The notes: generated by a model from the sequence alone, not told the origin. Counted from the stretch's first letter, positions 23,411-34,996 are shown. The stretch is DNA of 64,000 nucleotides from Erodium maritimum (GCA_963921825.1 OY997590.1:47261039-47325038); one strand, 5' to 3'. Translations and numbers: made by a program.

Positions 23411-26400
23411 ATGAACCAACTCGCAGCGGAAAATCAATGAAAACCAAGAGACCATTAAAACCATGAAACAACTAACAAAGAATGGATTCACAAGAGAAAA
23501 ATTCAGCACTATTTTTTACCAAAACAAGAACAATGGGTAACGAATGATTGGCTTGAGTCCAATACGCCTACGTATCCACATGGGAATCAAAGCCACGTAG
23601 TTCTTCTCTTTGAGGACTCAAGAACACAAAAATGGAGGTGGGAGCTTGCCAAACCAGAAATTGTAGGGAGAGAGGGATATAAGTTGTGTTTCCTCTTCTT
23701 GTCTTATGTTTGTTATGTTGAAAAAAGATGAATTAAACATAACAAACCCCATACTTGTCCAACTAAAGGAATGAGACAAGTATGGTGTCAAGTAAGGTGT
23801 AAATATGACAAAGTATGGCTAGACAAGATGAGGTTAGGTGGTGAATCACCAACACCTTAATCCTTGTCTTGGTTACTTAGTACTAATTAATCAAGACTTG
23901 ATTAATTAGTTCCATGGGCCTTGGTTTCATGGGCCTCTCATGGGCCTCTTGGAACATGGCCCGTGGCCATTCCCAACGAGGTCCCGTGATGCGCTCATCG
24001 CCTCCAAGCCTTCCATACCGGAAATGTCCAACATTATCCGACGTGATAAATCACAAGACTCCAAGCCTTGTCTCGATCCGTAATGTCCTATTCACTTACG
24101 GGCACATGACCAAAACCCAGTTTTGGTCATGTCCCGAGACAACTTCATTTTGGCCATTCTCCATAAATGCGTCAATGATTTTCTGCCTCCGGTGTGACCC
24201 TTAGGTTTATGCATGTCAATAGATCAACGTAAAATCCCATTTTACTTGATCCTATTTAAGTATAAACTAACGAGACTTTAGTATTTCCTGACACTGCATA
24301 ACGAATCGACCATGTCGATTCTAACCTTTCCGTCGTCTATGTCACTATCCTTTTATCTCCGATATCCTGATTGAGATAAGGCATAGAGGCGTCATCCTTA
24401 TTATTCTCAATCACTTTTCTTTGATATGTGAGATGACTGAATATATGATACCCAGTATCATGTGCATGGCCATGATATTCTTTTAGTCACTCTCGATCAA
24501 GTGACCGAGAACCGATATCCTTCTCATACCGTAGTATGAGGGATAAATCCCTTAGCCGTGTTTCGTGTGTTGGGTCTCGAGGTAGGGTTGGAGATGAACC
24601 AACTCGCAGCGGAAAATCAATGAAAACCAAGAGACAATTAAAACCATGAAACAAGTAACAAAGAATGGATTAACAAGAGAAAAATTCAGCACTAGTTCTT
24701 ACCAAAACAAGAACACCGGTTAACGAATGATTGGCTTGAGTCTCCAAGACGCCTACGTATCCACATGGGAATCAAAGCCACATAGTTCTTCTCTTTGAGG
24801 ACTCAAGAACACAAACATGGAGGTGGAAACTAGCCAAACCCGAAATGGCCATGGAAGAGGGAGAGAAAATGTGTTTCCTATTCTTGTCTTGTGTTTGTTA
24901 TGTTGAAAAAAGATGACTTAAACATAACAAAACCCATACTTGTCCAACTAAAGGCATGGGACAAGTATGGTGTCAAGTAAGGTGTAAATAGGACAAAGTA
25001 TGGCAAGACAAGATTGGGTTAGGTGGTGAATCACCAACACCTTAATCCTTGTCTTGCTTACTTAGTACTAATTAATCAAGACTTGATTAATTAGTTCCAT
25101 GGGCCTTGGTTGCATGGGCCTTTCATGGGCCTCTTGGAACATGGCCCGTGGCCATTTCCAACGAGGTCCCGTGATTCGCTCATCGCCTCCATGCCTTCCA
25201 TACCGGAAATGTCCAACATTATCCGACGCGATCAATCCCAAGACTCCAAGCCTTGTCTCGATCCGTAAAGTCCTATTCACTTACGGGCACATGACCCAAA
25301 ACCCAGTTTTGGTCATGTCCCGAGACAACTCCCTTTTGGCCATTCTCCATAAATGTGTCAATGAGTTTCATCCTCCGGTGTGACCCTTAGGTTTATGCAT
25401 GTCAATAGATCAACGTAAAATCCCATTTTACTTGATCCTATTTAAGTGGCAACTAACGAGACTTTAGTATTGCCTGACACTACATAACGAATCGACCCTG
25501 TCGATTCTAACCTTTCCGTCGTCCCTGTCATTATCCTTTTATCTCCGATATCCTGATTGAGATAAGGCATAGAGCCGTCATCCTTATTATTCTCAATCAC
25601 CGTTCCTTGATATGTGAGATGACTGAAGATATGATACCCAGTATCATGTGCATGGCCATGCTATTCTTCCAGTCACTCTCGATCAAGTGGCCGAGAACCG
25701 ATATCTTTCCCATACCTTAGTATGAGGGATAAATCCCTTAGCCGTCTTTCGTGTCACTCATGTAGCCCGTCCCCAAGCCAATCCTGGCCGTTATGGAAGC
25801 CCTATTACGGACAACGTTAGGCTCAGGTCAAACTCAGTTGTTGACTACATAGCGATCACAAAGACTCCTTGGTCTAAGGATACATGACAAGCTACAACAC
25901 TGAATATGTTCATGACTTAATCTATGGCACATATTCAGGGCGGGTCGTCCAATATCATGTCCCACATGATATCTATGATCAGACTCCGGAATCCCATTCC
26001 AATGACTAACAGAACATAAGCCATAAAGAGCCATCTTTCATACTAGTCGCTTCTAGTGAAGCTTTGTTGACTAGGGACCCATCGAGTGTGATCTATCTCG
26101 ATCTATGGTTCTATTCGCATGGTGGGCATAGATCAGAGCACACATCGATATATTACTCCAACACATAAGTAATATAAAGCCGCTTTAATTTTATTGCTAA
26201 CGATGATATATACATTTGGACATTTAGGATTGAACTACGGGCACTAAGACTAACATCGTGTCACTCATGCAGTCCATCCCCAAGCCAGTCTTGGCCGTTA
26301 TTGAAGCCCTGTAACGGACAACGTTAGGCTCAGGTCAAACTGAGTTGTTTACTGCATAACGATCACAATGACTCCTTGGTCTAAGGATACAAGACAAGCT

Positions 26401-26755
26401 ATGACAATGAATATGTTCATGAATTGATCTATGTCACATATTCATGTCGGGTCGTGCAATATCATGTCCCACATGATATCTATGATCAGACTCCGGAATC
26501 CCATTCCAATGACTAATAGAACGTTAGCCATAATGAGCCATCTTTCATACTAGTCGCTTCCATTGAAGCTTTGTTGACTAGGGACCCATCGAGTGTGATC
26601 TATCTCGATCTATGGTTCTATTCGCATGGTGGGCATAGATCAGAGCACACATCGATATATTACTCCAACACATAAGTAATATAAAGCCGCTTTAATTTTA
26701 TTGCTAACGATGATATATACATTTGGACATTTATGATTGAACTACAGGGGCTAAG
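23411..26755 (-). repeat. Copia LTR (5' LTR of the minus-strand element) split by a solo LTR
   Basis: The two halves, 23411-24567 and 26256-26755, together match the family LTR. Next to the outer end lies a run of C (26756 on; a G tract read on minus), which looks like a polypurine tract and might mean that this LTR once belonged to a tandem array of elements. Confidence 0.8.
24568..26255 (-). mobile_element. Solo LTR of the same copia family, TCGTG duplication
   Basis: Complete LTR of 1688 bp, TGTTGGG...CTAACA as read on plus, flanked by TCGTG at 24563-24567 and 26256-26260. It sits inside another LTR of the same family. The intact 5-bp duplication shows that an element inserted here and later lost its interior by recombination between its LTRs. 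By eye it is about 99% identical over several hundred bases to the LTR starting at 62355, so the family was active fairly recently. Confidence 0.95.
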
Positions 26756-26812
26756 ACTAACACCCCCCCCCTGAATTTCGGTGGTTGTCCGATCTCCTAA
26801 ATCAATGTTCCA

Positions 26813-27606
26813 GATTGGTTTGTATTTCGCACCTAAATTTAACAAACTGCGAACTCACAAGAGAGTGACACGTGGCCTTTCGCGCGTGCGCACACAATTA
26901 CTGTTCACGCACGCATACCAGCACCCATGTATATGTAGTACCAGCACTTGTGCATGTAATGTACCAACACTATGTGCCTATTGTACCAGCACTTGTGTAT
27001 GTATTGAATCGACCGAATTGAATCAGCAGAATTGAACCTGAGCTGGAGTCAGTGTCAGAATTTAACAAAACCTTAGAATTTTTTGGGTGGAAACGGCCTT
27101 CCGAGCAATAGTCACGGTTGTATTATGTTGTACGATGTTTTTCGACCATCCGAAGTCATCTTGAGGGTCAAAATCGTACTTTTAGATTTTGTTTATTTGT
27201 TTATTTTTTTTATTTTCTGATTTCCTTTATTTATATTAGGACTTTGGGATTACTTTCCTTAGGGTTTAGGGTTTAGTATTAGGGTTTAGGGTTTAGTTGT
27301 ACCAGCACTGTGTGCGTATTGTACCAGTACTATGTGTGTATGTACCAGCACTATGTGCGTATTGTACCAGCACTATCTGTGTATTATACCAACATTGTGT
27401 GCGTACCGTGTTGTACCAGCATTATGTGCGTATTGTACCAGCACCACCACGACCGATTGGTCAGCACTAGGGTCGATCGGCCAACAAAATTTGCGCGCTA
27501 CCAGCAGCATGTGCGCGTTACCAACACGCGCCCGCGAAAATGACACTTGTCGTCCTCCTGTGAGTTCGCAGTTCGCACAATAAGTCTGGTTCTCACGTTA
27601 TCCCAT

Positions 27607-27607
<1 letters not shown>
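26813..27607 (+). mobile_element. (TA)n-associated TIR element, long diverged copy C
   Basis: The ends relate to copies B, D and E (CTGCGAACTCAC on the left; GTGAGTTCGCAGTTCGCACAA on the right) and it abuts (TA)n at 27609. The interior differs: two arrays of a 20-25 bp unit (GTACCAGCACTATGTGCGTA-like) at about 26928-27005 and 27296-27445, and a telomere-like stretch at 27256-27296. The left boundary is approximate. Confidence 0.6.
27256..27296 (+). repeat. Short interstitial telomere-like repeat
   Basis: Repeated TTTAGGG, the plant telomere unit, in two short blocks separated by TTTAGTA. It is too short to be a functional telomere; many plant promoters also carry such telo-boxes. Confidence 0.8.

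Positions 27608-27608
<1 letters not shown>

Positions 27609-27649
<41 letters not shown>
27609..27649. repeat. (TA)n microsatellite
   Basis: About 20 TA units between copies C and D. Confidence 0.95.
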
Positions 27650-27653
<4 letters not shown>

Positions 27654-28013
27654 TGGTATCAGGTACAAACCACCTCTTATTGTGCAAACTACGAACTCAC
27701 TAGGTGCTGACACGTGGGCGTGCGCGCTGCTGGTGCGCGCGCACAGTGCTGACACGTGGCGCGCATAATGCTAATAGTTTGGGCGCACAGTGCTAATAGG
27801 TTGGCACTGTGCTAAACTATTAGCACTCTGCGCGCCAAACTATTAGCACCGTGCGCACGCGTGGTCAACACGCTCACGCGCGCGGGCAGAGGCGTGCGAA
27901 TCTGCCACGTGTCAGCATCGCGCGCGCTCTGCTGACGTCACTTTGACTGCATCCTGTCGCTTAGATTGGTTCGTAGTTTGCACAATAAGGATGTTTTTAC
28001 TGGATAGCCACCC
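27650..28013 (+). mobile_element. (TA)n-associated TIR element, copy D
   Basis: 364 bp, from GGGTTGGTATCAGGTAC to TGGATAGCCACCC, closely similar to copy B. Its interior hairpin uses GTGCTAATAGTTTGG and its complement. It is bounded by (TA)n on both sides. Confidence 0.9.
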
Positions 28014-28029
28014 TATATATATATATATA

Positions 28030-28351
28030 GGGTTGGTATCAGGTACAAACCACCCCTTATTGTGCAAACTACGAACTCACCAGGTGCTGACACGTGGGCA
28101 CGCGCGCTGCTGGTGCGCGCGCACAGTGCTGACACGTGGCGCACACGGTGCTAATAGTTTGGCATTGTGCTAAACTATTAGCACTGTGCGCGCGCGTGGT
28201 CAACACGCTCACGCGCGCGGGAAGAGGCGCGCGCGAAGCTGCCACGTGTCAGCATCGCGCGCGCTCTGCTGACGTCACTTTGACCGCATCCTGCGGCTTA
28301 GATTGGTTCGTAGTTTGCACAATAAGGATGATTTTTACTAGATAGCCACCC
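28030..28351 (+). mobile_element. (TA)n-associated TIR element, copy E
   Basis: 322 bp with the same ends as copy D, separated from it by about 16 bp of (TA)n. It is shorter because part of the central hairpin is missing. Followed by a mixed (TA)n/(CA)n tract to 28383. Confidence 0.9.
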
Positions 28352-28383
28352 TCTCTATATATATATATATATACACACACACA

Positions 28384-28939
28384 AATACCAAAATATCGAT
28401 TAAAAGGTCAAAGTAGTGATGGAATAGTTCACCCTCAACATATTGGCATAAAAGCATAAAAAATGATTCACCTAAATATATATCCATCAAATCTGACAAT
28501 GATGCTGAAAATCAAAAATTCAAATCAGTACAAAATCCATTAGTTCAATGTATAATCTTTCGGATAACTTGGAATCAAATTGTGTTAAACTTTCTAAATT
28601 TATACATCCAGCGCATAGCTTTATAATCCTCGAATTTCTCATGAAAAACCAAAATAGTACATTAGAATCATAAATGAAGTTTAAAATTACCATCAACTTG
28701 GACAAACTAAACAAACGTGACATTCATGCAAACAAAAATATACAAACTATGTCTAAATGCATGAGACAGTATATCATGTTGATCAAATCTTTACCGTGGT
28801 GTAGACAATTTCAATCGGCAAATAACGAATATGTCATGCTTCGATGCTATACTAGTTCACTTTTATATAAGATTGTTGAGCTTTAAAAGGAGATTTCCGT
28901 ATTTTGAGATGACGTGGTATACTAACTCCCTTTTTCATA
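28384..28939. other. Intergenic DNA, no feature seen
   Basis: AT-rich sequence without convincing coding potential. At 28893-28965 a phrase around GATGACGTGGTATA is present twice in tandem, about 42 bp apart. Confidence 0.5.
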
Positions 28940-29740
28940 TTTTGGGATGACGTGGTATATTAAATTACTTTTATGTTAGAAGAGTAACAGTAGTGGAGAG
29001 AAGCAACAAAATGATGGACGAAGTGGAAATAGATGTGTCAAAGGGATTCTAAGTGCTATCACAACATAGCTTAAGAGTCTCGGTAGAAGGTCCTTCACAG
29101 AAAATCCAGTAGGATCAAATTCAATACAGTAGTTATTGTGAAGAGTAAATTGACGGACATAGATAAGATTTTCAATAATTATAGGAATAATAAGAATATC
29201 ACGTAGTAGAAAATTTCTATTAGATGATGACATGTAAAAATGTCTGGTAAAATAAACAGGTAAAGTATTACCATTTTGAACAATAATTGAACATAATTTA
29301 AAGGAGTAACGTTAAAGAAAGTACCCGAATAAGAAGTTGTGTGTGAAGTAGCACAAGCGTCCATGTACCATCCATCATTCGACTTTCGGAGTGCAATCAT
29401 GGAAAACAATTAATCCAAATTGGTTGCTTGAGGAGCTAGAAAATTGGCGGGAAGAAGATGAGCTCGCTGCTGAGGAGGAGTGGGCCTCGTGTGTTGCTGA
29501 AAACATAGACTCGTGGGCTGCTGAAAAACCGCGGGTTGGTGCTGAATGTGTTGCGACAGGGGCTGACATGTGACTGAATCAGTGGCTATCATATGCTCCA
29601 GAGAGGAAGGAAGCGGCGTTGGAGGGAGAAGTTGAGTGTTGAATTTGGATGAAAAATTGAATGGGTTAGGAGTAGATGCCCAACCCATTTGTTAGTGTTG
29701 CGCAGTTGATAAAAACCTAGACAAATTAGTGGGAATATGC
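28940..29740 (-). mobile_element. Ty1/copia fragment (gag end and protease region)
   Basis: Minus-strand translation shows DGWYMDACATSHTTS (protease active-site region of the copia type), NRNFLLRDILIIP and a serine/glutamine-rich gag tail. It continues on the far side of the nested elements at 37684. Old and broken; no LTR could be assigned. Confidence 0.75.
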
Positions 29741-30071
29741 TGTAACGATTTGATATATCTGAAGCTCAAATTGATAATGAAATTAAAAGAATAAGCTCTG
29801 GATTCCCAACTAAGCACTCAAACACCTTTAAGGTTCGGTTTCTACAAGGATTTAGACTATAAAATGGAAAAACAGTAAGATAAACTAACTATGGAAAACA
29901 AAGAGAAATGTCAACAATGATCTTCGATGATTCTGCTCTGCTGATGTCGATCCCTAATATGGGAATCGATTGGGGGAAGACGCACCAATGCTGGGAAAAC
30001 GGTGTCGTTTCTCTCCTGTTTGGGCTTATCTGTCAAACGGCCCAAACGGCCCAAGGAACTCCATCATGACA
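29741..30071 (-). repeat. Left LTR of the pol-less element
   Basis: 331 bp, TGTAACGATTTG...CATCATGACA. It is a close match to the right LTR outside the insertion there. By eye only a few per cent of bases differ, so the element is not very old. Confidence 0.9.
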
Positions 30072-33000
30072 AATACACTCCCCTTAAGGCAAGCTTGTCC
30101 TCAAGCTTGGTTGTTGAAAAATAAACCCTTAGTTTTGCCCACTCATAATATAAAGCCAGCACCCATATCACACAATTCACTAACATTGTGAAGAGCCAAA
30201 ACATGTCCTTCCACCACATAACTCTACAAGTCCGATCATGAATTCTCAGATGCACCATAACCCCATCCAACAATTCTACTATAGTCAAAATATTCTGAGC
30301 AAACAATTCCAGAAAAATTAGTGTGGTTGTCGGAGTTTTTTGTGACTTCCTATCCAAAACATTCAGGGCTCGTTGAGACATATTAACCCCAATAGCCAAA
30401 ATTTGCAGCAGTTTAATTTTGCTAGTATAGTCTATCACTATAGCCACCTCATTATCATTCTTTCTCCCTACATCATCCCAAATTAACCCCATGGTACTCC
30501 ACCTCTCATAGAAAAAGCTTGTCCTCAAGCTTGTGTATTGAACTTGATTACCAACAAAAGAACATTCAAATTCTGAACCTGTTACTAGAAATGCATCCAA
30601 AATCATAATAAGAAATGGCTCCCTCCTTGATAGATTCTCCATGTATACCCCACACAACCATTGACGATAACAAAAATGAGGATAGCATTACTTGGAATTA
30701 AAATTGAGAAAATTATACCTCCGACATCCATCATCCGAATCAGTTTGTGAAAATGCCCATGCAAGTGTGGAATTGAATATGTTCAAACTCTTGTTCTCCA
30801 TGGCTCCCATGTAAAATTCTAAAACAGCCACAACAGTGAAGAGGTGCAAATCATACCCAAGGCTAAAAACATATTCATCCCATTTCATAGCCACTTTTGG
30901 TGAGTACATCACATGACCAGAACGAGTAACGAATTCACCGTTTCTACTCTCCAACTTTCTAGCAACCAAATAGCAATGTTTCACAATTGGCTCTTTCCAA
31001 ATAATATAGTGTCTCCCACCCTCATGCTCTCCTTGTTCTATGAGATTCCCACTCAAGCTATCTATTTTATCACCCCAGAACATTTCATAAAGGCACAAAA
31101 AAATTCCAATAGACTTTGGCCATAGAATCTTTCCAAAAACTTGTTTAGCTTGATGATAAGTCCATAAAACAATGACGATTGGTTTGGAATAGGCAAGTTC
31201 ACCTGAGCCATAAGTTATACCTGCCTGGCCATAATAAGAACTATCCAAAGTCGCAACCTCTTCATTCCTTGAATCCAGACCATTGCCCATATAATAACCT
31301 CTGCACTCTTTGACACCATACATATCCTCCGTAGGTGACAAAATCTCCATTTTTTCCACGGAGAACTGAGGTAATCACGAAGTGAAACCTTTATAATTTT
31401 GAAAAAATGACTTATCTCCTGGCTGAAAAACACATTGTAAGGCGGAGATTGTGCTTTTAAAAGACCAATGTGACCACACGGTTTTGCTGTATACACCACA
31501 TCTTCTTGCTTGAAACAATCAATTAAGGGTGCCACTAAGTCAAAGAATAGCTTCTAGAGCATATTAGCCACATAGCCTCCTTTCATCTCCACACCACAAG
31601 TTTCAATTACCAGCACATAAAATTTCATCATCATAGGCAACTCAGACCACCTCAAATGGTCACATAAACTAGCAGAAATGTCAGTACCAATAAACAACTC
31701 TATGGTGCTAGTATAGTGAATACTTAGGAGAGGTAAGATTAATTCAATCAGTACATAATTTACCTTGAACTCATCGAACTCATAACCCTTCTGCAATTGA
31801 AAAATCTGCAAGAAAGATAGTTTTGCTCCAACTCGAGCAAAAAACATTGAAATAAGACCACTACCAGCAACGATTTTAACTACTACATAAACAATAAAAT
31901 CCACATAATCGGATATGCCAATTCCCCTCTTAATTCTACCCCACACAGTAGTGTTTTTAGTACTCCAAATACTCTCCTTTTCACCATAATTGTTGAACTT
32001 ATTTGCTTAAACTACCAACCCATGATTAGCCCCCTTTAATAAACATGACAGTTCATCCAGATTATACTTAACATAACCATGCTTCCCTTTCAGTACCCCA
32101 AACTCCAATTTCATACATAATTCTGAACATTGTACTCTTTCATAATCATCTATACCAGTACTCAGCTTAACACTTCCATTGTAGGGAATATATAGGATAG
32201 GTGAACAAAATTCAGTTAAGGATGAGTATACTTGAATTTCGTCCCACAATTTTCTCTTTGGCATTTTATCGAACACCATGCGTGTACTAGAGCTCTTGTC
32301 CAACTCTTGATTCTCAGCCTCAACTAGTTGCTCCTCAATATGCAAATCAACTGCAATTTTTGATGTTGCTCCTCTTGCTTCTCAAGTGCAGCCCATTGTT
32401 TGGTAATATGTTCCTCTATAATAACCTCCTGTTGTGCCCAAATATGTTGTTCAGCTAACCATCTAACCTGAAGCAGGTCCATAACCTTGAGCTCATCTTT
32501 TAGCTCGTATTCAACTTTCCTCCAAGCTTCAAGCTGATTGAACATAACCATCCACTCAGCTTGGTAAGAGGCCTCTTCCCACCTTTTGTCACCCCAATAA
32601 CAATTCTGGTAATCATCCCTCATACGGTCCAAATCCCTAGCCAGTATGCTTTACTTATGATCAAGCTCTGCGATTTCCAAAATGTATTGTTGCCGGGTTT
32701 TTAAAAATTTAGGTTGTTGTATCATCGGGGAAGATGTTTCTTGTGGGTGTGAGATGGTGTTTTGTTGTGGTAGTGGTGATAGAGGGTAAAGTAATGGAGC
32801 TCCGTTCCAGTTGTCATTCATCGGAGCATAACCAAACACGGAAGTAAAAATCGAAGATGAAGCGGAAACGAAATTACCTCGATCTACTGGTTCAAGGAGC
32901 AGATTGCCAGAAAATTCGAAGCTCTGGGAGAAAGGGAAAAGCACCGGACTGCCATAAGCTCCTCCCGCCACAGTCACTAACTCAGGTCCGACAGACAAAT

Positions 33001-33118
33001 AATCATAGACTCCCATTTCCCAGAAGTTCCTCTCTCCACAGATTGGAGGAGCAAAAGCGGTGATAATCGGGTCCATGTGTCCACAAATAGCAGAATCGAA
33101 GGCTCTTGATACCACTTG

Positions 33119-34993
33119 TAACGATATTGATATATCTGAAGCTCAAATTGATAATGAAAGGGTAAATTACGTTTGACTACCCCGAACTATATGCATTTAA
33201 CGCTTTACTACCCCAAAGTTAAGTCGTAACGATTACCTACCCCGAACTAACCATTTGTAACGACGTTGCCCCTTGTCTGTCCATGGCTGTTAATTTTTTT
33301 GTAAAAAGTTCGAAATATCCTTAGTTGTTATTCAAATTTACAGTGTCATACCATTCAAACCCTAGAATAATTCAAAATCAAATATTTTTTTGAAATACCC
33401 ACTTTCTTTTCTAAATACCCTCTTCTTTTTTCCTTTTTTTGAGGCATTAAATACCCTCGTACACATTTACCTAAACACCTAATTACAACCCAAATTAAAC
33501 AAAAACATATCTAACCTAAAAATCATCTCTCTCTCACTACTACTCTCTCAACCGTCCACCATTCTTTCTCCCCCATTCTCTCTCTCAACCGTCTCCAAAT
33601 CGAACCACCGAGGGGAGATGTTGAGCCGCCACCGCAGAACCATGACGCCTGGCTGGTCCTCGCGCCATCCATAATCTCATCCAATAGAAACTCCGAAGCA
33701 CGGCTGACGGAGGTTGAAGGAGGCGGCTCTGTACAACGCGTTGGGCTATGTGGTTGTGGCTCCCTCGCGCTATGAAGAACGGTGTTTTGGCTTTAGATCT
33801 GTTCGTTCCCAATTTCTCTCTCCCCCATTCTCTCTCGGCTTAGATTTGAGCTTCGTTCTCCGGCGAGGCTCGCTTCCTCGGCCTAGGTCTGAGCTCTTTG
33901 CTCAAGCGAGGCACTCATCCAAATGAGGGTGTTTGATTTTTAATTATTATTTTTGTGTAATTTAGGTTAGGGTGTTTGATTTTTACTTATTATTTTCGTG
34001 TAATTTGGGTTAGGGATTTTCAGATCTGTTGGTGTTAGTGTAATTTGAGTTCCAGATCTATTGATGTTCATTTGATTTTCTTGGGTATGAACTTTGAAGA
34101 GGAATGTTCGATTTTCGTCTGATTTTATTGGGTATGAACATTGATGAACTTTGTTAAATTTTGGTCGGAAAGTACGCTGGTCTGGTCGGAGAAGAGGAAG
34201 ATCCGTTGAGTTGCCAGATTTTTTTTATGGAAATTAAATAAGAAACTGAAAATTTAAGAAATTTGTTAATAAAAATAATTTCTAAAAAATAAAATGAAAG
34301 GATTTTATGAATATTAGTAAAATAATTTTAACAATTTAAAACATAGAAATAAAAGTGTAAATGAAAATGGAAAAAAGAAATAAAAACTATTTCTGAAAAT
34401 TAATAAGCAAATGCTAAAAAATTGTTTGAAATAATGATGAAATTTAATAGAAAAAACATACAGAAGTATTAACAAAAAAAGAAAAAAAGAAAAAAAAGTT
34501 ATAAATTAATTGTTTTAGGGTTGTAAACAGTAAGGGTGTTTTCGGAATTCAAAAAAAATGAATAGTGAACAGATGGAAAAATGGATGTGATGGGGTAACG
34601 TCGTTACAAATGGTTAGTTCGGGGTAGGTAATTGTTACGACTTAACTTTGGGGTAGTAAACCGTTAAACGCGCATAGTTTGGGGTAGTCAAACATAATTT
34701 ACCCATAATGAAATTAGAAGAATAAGCTCTGGAATCCCAATTAAGCACTCAAAAACCTTTAAGGTTCGGTTTCTGCAAGGATTTAGACTGTAAAATAGAA
34801 AAACAGTAAGATAAACTAACTATGGAAAACAAAGAGAAATGCCAACAATGATCTTCGATGGTTCTGCTCTGCTGATGTGGATCCCTAATATGGGAATCTA
34901 TTCGGGGAAGACGCACCAATGTTGGGAAAACGGTGCCGTTTCTCTCTTGTTTGGGCTTATCTGTCAAACGGCCCAAGGAACTCCATCGTGACA
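33119..34993 (-). repeat. Right LTR of the pol-less element, split by an insertion
   Basis: Two parts, 33119-33159 and 34705-34993, flank the Mutator-like element at 33160-34704. The last bases of this LTR were then reused as target by the gypsy LTR at 34997. Confidence 0.9.
33160..34704. mobile_element. Mutator-like element (Pack-MULE-like), 9-bp duplication
   Basis: Inverted repeats of about 113 bp (33160-33272 and 34592-34704, starting GGGTAAATTACG and its relative) are flanked by perfect 9-bp duplications ATAATGAAA at 33151-33159 and 34705-34713, the Mutator hallmark. There is no transposase. A GC-richer island at about 33540-33930, with CT-rich leader-like sequence and open frames, stands out in an AT-rich element and may be a captured piece of a host gene. 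Confidence 0.9.
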
Positions 34994-34996
34994 TAT

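Larger units (their letters stand above)
17650..26755 (-). mobile_element. Ty1/copia retrotransposon, minus strand, with nested solo LTR
   Basis: On the minus strand: 5' LTR 26755 down to 23411 (interrupted by the solo LTR at 24568-26255 and lacking its last bases), leader about 23400-22210, gag about 22200-21700 with a CCHC knuckle CFYCQQPSHWNRN, protease and GAG-pre-integrase about 21690-21150, integrase about 21100-20700, RT about 20260-19570 (TYKARLVANGY, LLKSIYGLKR, LGDASYILGI), RNase H about 19270-19080, then the 3' LTR 19024-17650, which lacks about 330 bp of its U3. LTRs begin TGTTAGTC and end ACCCAACA, about 1.69 kb when whole. Long LTRs suggest the Tork/Angela side of copia (inference, weak). 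Heavily broken, with roughly a dozen or more disabling changes; older than the solo LTR inside it. Confidence 0.88.
29741..34993 (-). mobile_element. Non-autonomous LTR element without recognisable pol
   Basis: Near-identical LTRs at 29741-30071 (331 bp) and 33119-34993 (which contains the 1545-bp Mutator-like insertion) end TGTAACG...TGACA on plus. On minus, the primer site TGGTATCAAGAGCC directly follows the right LTR (33118 leftward) and a polypurine-like CTTAAGGGGAGTG precedes the left LTR. Flanks are TATGC and TATGA (4 of 5 match). The 3 kb interior has long minus-strand coding-like stretches, including a Glu/Gln-rich, probably coiled-coil region about 32330-32630, but no RT, integrase, protease or RNase H motif. 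It may be a LARD-type parasite of an autonomous element. Broken, with several interruptions. Confidence 0.8.

Noticed and set aside
27256-27296. Telomere or chromosome end
   Set aside because: Only about five to six TTTAGGG-like units, internal to a TIR element.
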